This document shows, piece after piece, positions 59,006 to 64,000 of a stretch of 64,000 nt of DNA; positions within the stretch are counted from its first letter, which is position 1, and the number at the start of each line of letters is the position of its first letter. A program made the position numbers and the translations under genes. The stretch covers positions 157,873 through 221,872 of the forward strand of contig NZ_RHOB01000001.1 of the NCBI RefSeq assembly GCF_003946085.1. Direction: 5' to 3'. Below the pieces are notes generated by a model. The model was not told where the DNA came from, did no database searches, and worked only from the letters and a program-made list of their open reading frames with translations. The stretch is from Levilactobacillus angrenensis (GTDB lineage: Bacteria; Bacillota; Bacilli; Lactobacillales; Lactobacillaceae).

Positions 59006-60526
59006 TTATTTTTCATCCGCCAAATCAGCGATCACGTCTTTGGCCACAACTGGGTCAGTGGCGTAAGGGGTATCGACCCCGTTGATCTTCTGGTAGGCGT
59101 CTTCACCTTTGCCAGCGAGGACGACCAGGTCGTCGTTCGTGGCGGTGGTGATGGCGTGGCGAATCGCGTCCTCACGTTTGGGAATGATGGTCGTCGTGAC
59201 CTTATCGTGGTCAATGTGACTGTCAATCTCCTTGGCGATGGCGATGGGGTCTTCGTGACCCGGATCGTCCGTCGTGAGAAACGCAGTATCCGCAAATTGG
59301 TTGAGCGCTTTGGCAAAGCCTTCGCGCCGGTCCTCACCCTTATCACCCGTGCTGCCGAGAACGGCGGTTACGTGGTGGTCGGGGAATTGGGTGTGCAAGA
59401 AGCGCAACAGCGCGTTCATGCTGCCCCAATCGTGGGCGTAGTCGATGTAAATCGTCCCGTGATGCTGGGTAGTGATGGATTCCATCCGCCCGGGAATCGT
59501 GGTGTTAGCCAACCCGTATTGCATGTCCGCCACCTGGGCGCCGGCCAAGCGACTGGCCAGGATTGCTGCCGTGGCATTACTTTGGTTAAAGTCGCCAGGT
59601 ACGGAAACGTGGTAGTGGTCCGCCAGGTCTTGCAACGCCGGGTTACTAGAGTGGACGGTGAGATCGAACTCACTATCCGTCAGCGTGGCGGTGTTGTTGC
59701 CAATCGACAAGGTCGCGTTGGGCTGGTTAAAGCCGTACGTGAAGATGTGATCGGGGTCGGTTGAGACCTTGGCCGCTGAATACACCTCAGCAAAATGGTC
59801 CATATCGGCGTCGATGATACAATTACGCGAATTGATCATCAACTGCATTTTGCAGAAGAGGTAGTTCGCGAAGTTCGGGTGTTCGTTGACCCCGATGTGG
59901 TCGGGCGAAATATTGAGGAAGAGTCCCACGTCAAATTTCAACCCGTACACTCGGTACAGCAGGTAAGCCTGTGAGGCCACTTCCATGACCAGAACCTTGG
60001 CGCCGTTGTCGACGGCCTGGCGCATTTCATGGAAGATGTCGAAGGACTCCGCCGTGGTGAGATGGGCCTTGAACTGGTCTTGCGGCCGCGGACCAATGAT
60101 GTGATTAATGGTCGAGAACATGGCAACTTGCTTAGGAAACGCATGCGCCAAAATGTTCGTAGTCAAGTACGTCGAGGTCGTTTTGCCCTTGGTTCCCGTA
60201 TAGCCAATGACGAAGAGGTCATTTTGCGGGAAGCCAAAGTACAGTTGCGCGGCCAGTGACAAGGCTTTACGCACGTCTTTGACCAAGATGACCGGCGTCG
60301 CTACGTGATAATCCTGTTCAGCCAGGTAGCAGCTAGCGCCGTTTTGAATCGCTGAAGTTAAATAGTCAACTGAGAAATTAAAGCCTTTGCAGACGAAGAG
60401 TCCGTTAGCACTGACCTGGCGTGAATCATAGGCCAGTGAAGCAAAGTCCGTGTCGTCTGATGGTAGCGTTGTGCTCAGAAATAAGTCATGTTCCTGGAGT
60501 AACGCAATCAACTGATTTGCTTTCAT
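59006..60526 (-). CDS. murE: UDP-N-acetylmuramoyl-tripeptide synthetase (lysine type)
   Basis: A 506-residue Mur ligase that adds the third amino acid to the peptidoglycan stem peptide. ATP loop TGTKGKTT (110-117), the LTTAESFDIF substrate block, YAHDWGSMNALL, GSTGDKGEDRREG and the specificity loop DDPGHEDP (420-427) are visible. DAP-adding enzymes have Arg in this loop (DNPR); its absence fits L-lysine, in line with the Lys-Asp peptidoglycan of L. brevis relatives. It starts 20 bases after lysS on the same strand with AAGAGG upstream, so both lysine-using enzymes are expressed together. Confidence 0.92.
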   Translation of the reverse strand: MKANQLIALLQEHDLFLSTTLPSDDTDFASLAYDSRQVSANGLFVCKGFNFSVDYLTSAIQNGASCYLAEQDYHVATPVILVKDVRKALSLAAQLYFGFPQNDLFVIGYTGTKGKTTSTYLTTNILAHAFPKQVAMFSTINHIIGPRPQDQFKAHLTTAESFDIFHEMRQAVDNGAKVLVMEVASQAYLLYRVYGLKFDVGLFLNISPDHIGVNEHPNFANYLFCKMQLMINSRNCIIDADMDHFAEVYSAAKVSTDPDHIFTYGFNQPNATLSIGNNTATLTDSEFDLTVHSSNPALQDLADHYHVSVPGDFNQSNATAAILASRLAGAQVADMQYGLANTTIPGRMESITTQHHGTIYIDYAHDWGSMNALLRFLHTQFPDHHVTAVLGSTGDKGEDRREGFAKALNQFADTAFLTTDDPGHEDPIAIAKEIDSHIDHDKVTTTIIPKREDAIRHAITTATNDDLVVLAGKGEDAYQKINGVDTPYATDPVVAKDVIADLADEK

Positions 60527-60546
60527 TTCGTTGCCTCTTTTCGTGC

Positions 60547-62058
60547 CTAGTCGTTAGGACGCATGGTTGGGAACAGCATAACGTCGCGGATTGAAGCGGC
60601 GTCCGTTAAGAGCATCGTCATCCGATCGATACCGATACCCAGACCACCAGTAGGCGGCATCCCGTATTCCATGGCTTCGACGTAGTCCGTGTCGATACCG
60701 TGGGCTTCTTCGTTACCAGCTTCACGTTCGGCGTCTTGGGCTTCGAACCGTTGCTTTTGATCGATTGGGTCGTTTAATTCCGTAAAGGCGTTCCCGTATT
60801 CGTTGCCGTCGATGTACAGCTCGAAACGGTCAGTGAACCGAGGATCCTTAGGGTTCTTCTTAGCCAGTGGGGAGATTTCAACCGGGTGGCCGTAAATGAA
60901 GGTTGGGTTAACCAACGTGTCTTGAACCTTTTCTTCGAAGAAGGCGTTGATGATGTGACCAACCTTCCAGTAAGGTTCCACGTGGATACCGTTGTCGGCG
61001 GCTAATTTCTTGGCGTCGTCGTCAGACATTGGTTGCCAGAAATCAATCCCGGTAACTTCCTTGACGGCATCGACCATGTGGACGCGCTTGAATTCGGAAT
61101 CCAAGTCGATGTCCTTACCTTGATAAGTGACTTGGCCAGAACCGTTGACCTTGTTGGCCACGAAGCGGAAGATGTTTTCCGTCAAGTCCATGACGTCGGT
61201 GTAGTCTGCGTAAGCCGTGTAGACTTCGACCATGTTGAATTCAGGGTTGTGCCGTAAGTCGGTCCCTTCGTTCCGGAAGTCCTTGCCCAGTTCGTAGACT
61301 TTTTCCATACCCCCAACGATCAGGCGCTTTAAGTAAAGTTCCGTAGCAATCCGCAGGTACAATGGAATGTCAAAGGCGTTGGAGTGGGTCACGAATGGCC
61401 GCGCTTCCGCACCACCGGCTTCCGTTTGGAGCACAGGGGTGTCAACTTCCAAGTAGCCTTGGTTATCCAGGTATTCGCGAATGGCCTTCTTGACCTGGGT
61501 GACCTTGATGAAGCGGTCAAAGCTGTCGCGGTTAGCAATCAAATCCAGGTAACGTTGACGGTAGATGGTTTCAGGGTTCGTCAACCCGTGGTATTTGTCA
61601 GGTAATGGCCGTAAAGCCTTAGATAAGAATTCGAAATCAGTGAAACGCAGGGTGAGGGCGCCGGTGTTGGTCTTGATGATGTAACCCTTAGCACCGATGA
61701 AGTCCCCTAAGTCAAGGGTCTTGTACAAAGCGTACTTGTCTTCGCCCAGTTCATCTTGGCGAGCGTACCCTTGGATGACACCAGTTCTGTCGAGCAAATC
61801 GATAAAGCCGGCCTTGCCACTGCCACGCTTACCGGTAATCCGACCCGCAACAGCAACATAATGTTTGTCTTCCATCAGCTCTTCTTTATCGTACTTATCG
61901 TATTTCTCGACAAGTGTCTTACTGTTGTCAGTTCGATCGAAGCGGTGACCGAAAGGCGCGATGCCCTGTTCTTGTAAACTATTCATTTTATCCCGACGGA
62001 CCTGCATCTGATCGTTCAGATCGGCCGGCGTGGCATTATTATTTTTGCTGTTACCCAT
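60547..62058 (-). CDS. lysS: Lysyl-tRNA synthetase (class II)
   Basis: A 503-residue class II synthetase: N-terminal OB-fold for the anticodon (about 60-165; [21 protein letters not shown]), then the catalytic domain with motif 2 [18 protein letters not shown] and motif 3 [12 protein letters not shown] near the end. The ATG at 62058 ([11 protein letters not shown]) has AGGAGG upstream; the frame starting at 62088 reads through that site. It leads the lysS-murE unit and is divergent from the MFS gene. No T-box leader was recognised in the 140-base upstream gap. Confidence 0.96.
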   Translation of the reverse strand: MGNSKNNNATPADLNDQMQVRRDKMNSLQEQGIAPFGHRFDRTDNSKTLVEKYDKYDKEELMEDKHYVAVAGRITGKRGSGKAGFIDLLDRTGVIQGYARQDELGEDKYALYKTLDLGDFIGAKGYIIKTNTGALTLRFTDFEFLSKALRPLPDKYHGLTNPETIYRQRYLDLIANRDSFDRFIKVTQVKKAIREYLDNQGYLEVDTPVLQTEAGGAEARPFVTHSNAFDIPLYLRIATELYLKRLIVGGMEKVYELGKDFRNEGTDLRHNPEFNMVEVYTAYADYTDVMDLTENIFRFVANKVNGSGQVTYQGKDIDLDSEFKRVHMVDAVKEVTGIDFWQPMSDDDAKKLAADNGIHVEPYWKVGHIINAFFEEKVQDTLVNPTFIYGHPVEISPLAKKNPKDPRFTDRFELYIDGNEYGNAFTELNDPIDQKQRFEAQDAEREAGNEEAHGIDTDYVEAMEYGMPPTGGLGIGIDRMTMLLTDAASIRDVMLFPTMRPND

Positions 62059-62317
62059 GTTGTGTCCTCCTATTAAGTATTGATTCAAAGTGACAATGAA
62101 TCCAGACCTCCCTTAAATTTAGTTGATTTCGGCCGAATAAGCAAGCCATAAAGCGGAAACAACCGAATGAAGGCGTTTACAACGAATTTCGACAGTTAAT
62201 TTGACCAACAAAATTGAAAATTTGTCTAACGCATTTTTGAAATTCCCTTTCGGCACCCCCATTCGGCATGATAGACTTAGCACAATATCTGAAGCTAAAG
62301 GAGGCGGCAACAACGTC

Positions 62318-63499
62318 ATGGTAAAACTGATTCGAAAGATGTGGCCATTACTGGTGCTGGGATTTCTGGTGAATACGGCGTACAGCGTGATGTGGCCGCT
62401 AACGACAATCTATCTGCACGGTGACCTGCATTTGAACCTGGTCCAAAGCGGACTGGTTCTAGCAGCCTACTCGGGGTGTAACGTGCTCGGCGGTTATCTG
62501 GGCGGTGTGTTAACTGATCGCTATTCGGCGCGCCGCGTGGGGGTCGGCATGTTACTCGCCTTGATCGTAGACGCCGGGGCCGGGTTCTTCTGGAATGGCC
62601 TGATTGGTTATCCCATCGTGCTGGTCATCTTCGGGCTACTGACCGGGGGCATGTTGACATTGATCACGGCCATGACCGCCCAACTGAGTCATTTGGATGG
62701 TCGGCTCTTTAATCTGTTGTATATCTTCATTAATGTTGGCTTAGTCGTCGGGACCGCTAGCATTGGGATTCTCTATCACGGCAGCTTACGACCCATCTTT
62801 GTCTTGCTCTTGGGATGCTACGTGCTCGCAGCAATCTTATGGACAGGACATGCGCGCCACTTCGAACGTCAAGCTAGCCAGCAGGCTGTGTATGAGACAG
62901 CCGCCAGGTCATCGGCAGCACCGGTGGCTACCGGTCACTTGTCTCGCGGGCAACTGGTAGTCATTCTCTTGAGCTTGGTCTTCATGTGGGTGACGTACGC
63001 CCAGTGGATGAGTAACGTCTCGGTCTACATTCAAAATGAAGGCTTGGGGATCAAGCTCTACAGCACGCTGTGGGTCTACAATGGGGTGTTACTGATTATT
63101 GTGCAAGCGTTGATGGCAAAGTTCAGTCGTAGCAAGGGATTACCCTGGCAAATTTTAATTGGTTTGGTGGCCATCGGTGGCTCGTTTCTTCTATTAAGTA
63201 ACCACTCAGGTGTCGCTATCTTATTTGTCGCCATGACGTTACTGACAATTGGTGAAGCCATCTACGTTCCCGGAGTCCCGGCCTTGATCAATTTGTATAC
63301 GGTTGGGAATGAAGGCAAGTACCAAGGACTCGTCAATGCATTTTCCTCCTTAGGTAAAGCTCTGGGACCAGTTATTGGTGGGGTAGTGATTGCCCAGTTC
63401 AGCTCGTTCCCGGTTTTATTTTGGCTGTGTGCTGTGGTTGATGGCATAATTGCGGCTGGTTTCCTAGTGGGAGTCATTTCCGGATTACAAAAAGAATAA
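62318..63499 (+). CDS. MFS transporter
   Basis: A 393-residue protein with 12 helices. The loop between helices 2 and 3 reads GGYLGGVLTDRYSARRVG, the major facilitator signature (GxLaDrxGrR type), and the N-terminal helix MWPLLVLGFLVNTAYSVMWP fits the drug:H+ antiporter-1 branch (YttB/MdtH-like). Substrate unknown. The ATG has AAAGGAGG 13 bases upstream, a long spacing; the longer frame from 62201 covers the promoter. A terminator follows. Confidence 0.9.
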   Translation: MVKLIRKMWPLLVLGFLVNTAYSVMWPLTTIYLHGDLHLNLVQSGLVLAAYSGCNVLGGYLGGVLTDRYSARRVGVGMLLALIVDAGAGFFWNGLIGYPIVLVIFGLLTGGMLTLITAMTAQLSHLDGRLFNLLYIFINVGLVVGTASIGILYHGSLRPIFVLLLGCYVLAAILWTGHARHFERQASQQAVYETAARSSAAPVATGHLSRGQLVVILLSLVFMWVTYAQWMSNVSVYIQNEGLGIKLYSTLWVYNGVLLIIVQALMAKFSRSKGLPWQILIGLVAIGGSFLLLSNHSGVAILFVAMTLLTIGEAIYVPGVPALINLYTVGNEGKYQGLVNAFSSLGKALGPVIGGVVIAQFSSFPVLFWLCAVVDGIIAAGFLVGVISGLQKE

Positions 63500-63534
63500 T
63501 ATGTGATGCGAACCATCTCCAGGCGTGCCCTGGC

Positions 63535-63564
63535 AAAACGGCCGGTTAACTCGGCCGTTTTTTG
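63535..63564 (+). terminator. Terminator of the MFS gene
   Basis: AAAACGGCCG (63535-63544) / CGGCCGTTTT (63552-63561), perfect, followed by TTT. Confidence 0.92.
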
Positions 63565-63621
63565 TATTTTCACAACAACCATTCGGCTTTGAAAATAATT
63601 TACATTTTCTGCGTTTTTTAG

Positions 63622-63650
63622 TTGACGGTAGGGGTTGTGGTTGGTATAGT
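63622..63650 (+). promoter_or_regulatory. rrn promoter P1
   Basis: TTGACG (63622-63627), 17 bases, TATAGT (63645-63650). Confidence 0.7.
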
Positions 63651-63709
63651 TATATATGTTGTCACGGCGATTCACCAACTAGACCAATTCAATGAGTTGA
63701 AAATAGTTG

Positions 63710-63739
63710 TTGACAAAGATGGTGACAAAATGTTATATT
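63710..63739 (+). promoter_or_regulatory. rrn promoter P2
   Basis: TTGACA (63710-63715), 18 bases, TATATT (63734-63739), or 17 bases to TTATAT. Followed by ATTAAGTTGTC, which recurs after P3. Confidence 0.85.
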
Positions 63740-63800
63740 AATTAAGTTGTCGCTTCTTGATAACGAATCAACGAGAAACGTTGTTAAATCAAACTTCTTG

Positions 63801-63829
63801 TTGACATCAAATCAGTTAAATGATATGAT
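63801..63829 (+). promoter_or_regulatory. rrn promoter P3
   Basis: TTGACA (63801-63806), exactly 17 bases, TATGAT (63824-63829). Followed by ATTAAGTTGTC as after P2, so P2 and P3 look like a duplication. Confidence 0.92.
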
Positions 63830-64000
63830 GATTAAGTTGTCTGCGAGAGCGGATGACATGGTAGACCTTTGAAAACTGAACATTGTTTCGACAAACCAAA
63901 TATGTGTAGGGCGGTTTGATACTTGGTATCAAACCCAAACAATATTTGCGAAGTCAATTCGCTTTTAAAAATGTAACAACAATCGATGAGCTATTCAAGC
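63830..64000 (+). other. 5' leader of a ribosomal RNA operon
   Basis: The stretch GACCTTTGAAAACTGAACA (about 63863) followed by TTTCGACAAACCAAAT is the leader and antiterminator sequence that precedes 16S rRNA in lactobacilli. A hairpin GGTTTGATAC/GTATCAAACC (about 63915-63936) lies in it. The 16S gene itself must begin just beyond the window; none of its conserved start is present. Confidence 0.85.

Noticed and set aside
62059..62200. T-box leader for lysS
   Set aside because: No T-box sequence or antiterminator fold was seen in the short gap.
63830..64000. Start of the 16S rRNA gene
   Set aside because: The conserved 5' end of 16S rRNA does not appear; only the leader is inside the window.
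1..64000. CRISPR array, insertion sequence or prophage
   Set aside because: No regularly spaced repeats, transposase, integrase or phage structural genes were found on either strand.

Overview
The window looks like the chromosome of a heterofermentative lactic acid bacterium of the genus Levilactobacillus, close to L. brevis. This rests on gene content recognised by eye and not on a database search. The main evidence is a gadR-like/gadC/gadB/gltX acid-resistance locus next to an agmatine deiminase cluster with two AguA paralogues, RexAB-type recombination nuclease, a MurE without the diaminopimelate-type motif, and low-GC Gram-positive ribosome binding sites. GadB resembles the L. brevis enzyme as I remember it but is clearly diverged, so a sister species is plausible. 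Four ParB-binding (parS-like) sites within 28 kb and the leader of an rRNA operon at the right edge suggest that the window lies in the origin-proximal part of the chromosome.

Layout. 1-6.5 kb: end of a membrane protein (probably an ABC-2 permease), a TetR regulator, a small secreted protein, the cysteine aminopeptidase PepC, a HAD phosphatase, several small membrane or lipoprotein genes and a membrane-anchored DNA/RNA endonuclease. 6.7-15.6 kb: an exopolysaccharide locus (GH8-like lipoprotein, polytopic membrane protein, DUF2334-like protein, BcsA-like glycosyltransferase, BcsB-like protein and a membrane protein with a degenerate GGDEF domain that keeps a c-di-GMP I-site). This is the architecture of c-di-GMP-controlled polysaccharide systems such as Listeria Pss. 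15.7-22 kb: a newly noticed 51-residue membrane protein, cardiolipin synthase, QueT and a YfhO-family glycosyltransferase-like protein. A dispersed non-coding repeat occurs at 11.0 kb and, inverted, at 18.0 kb, bracketing glycosyltransferase to cls. 22-25 kb: MenA-like prenyltransferase, then a long intergenic region with three copies of one palindrome and a strong hairpin, leading into three small four-helix membrane proteins, the last frameshifted at a T tract. 25-31 kb: purine permease, aldo-keto reductase, NAD(P)-binding protein, polysaccharide deacetylase and an M20 peptidase. 31.5-39 kb: rexB-rexA. 39-43 kb, minus strand: thiolase, UPF0340 protein, and an XRE regulator with a ThiD-like kinase and an ECF S component (vitamin B6 or HMP salvage).

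43-64 kb: tRNA-Glu and tRNA-Gln, a GNAT enzyme, then the glutamate locus (TetR-type regulator, GadC, GadB, GluRS), an unknown protein, and the agmatine locus (putrescine carbamoyltransferase, agmatine/putrescine antiporter, AguA1, carbamate kinase, AguA2, RpiR regulator). Both loci consume protons or make ammonia and ATP, so together they form an acid-stress island. AguA2 has lost the catalytic Cys and His of the family. The window ends with lysS-murE (minus strand), an MFS transporter, and three tandem sigma-A promoters with the leader of an rrn operon whose 16S gene lies beyond the edge.

The least explained items are the dispersed inverted repeat, the triple-palindrome region at 23.0-23.5 kb, the alternative-pairing leader of gadB, the catalytically dead AguA2, and the c-di-GMP receptor-like GGDEF protein.
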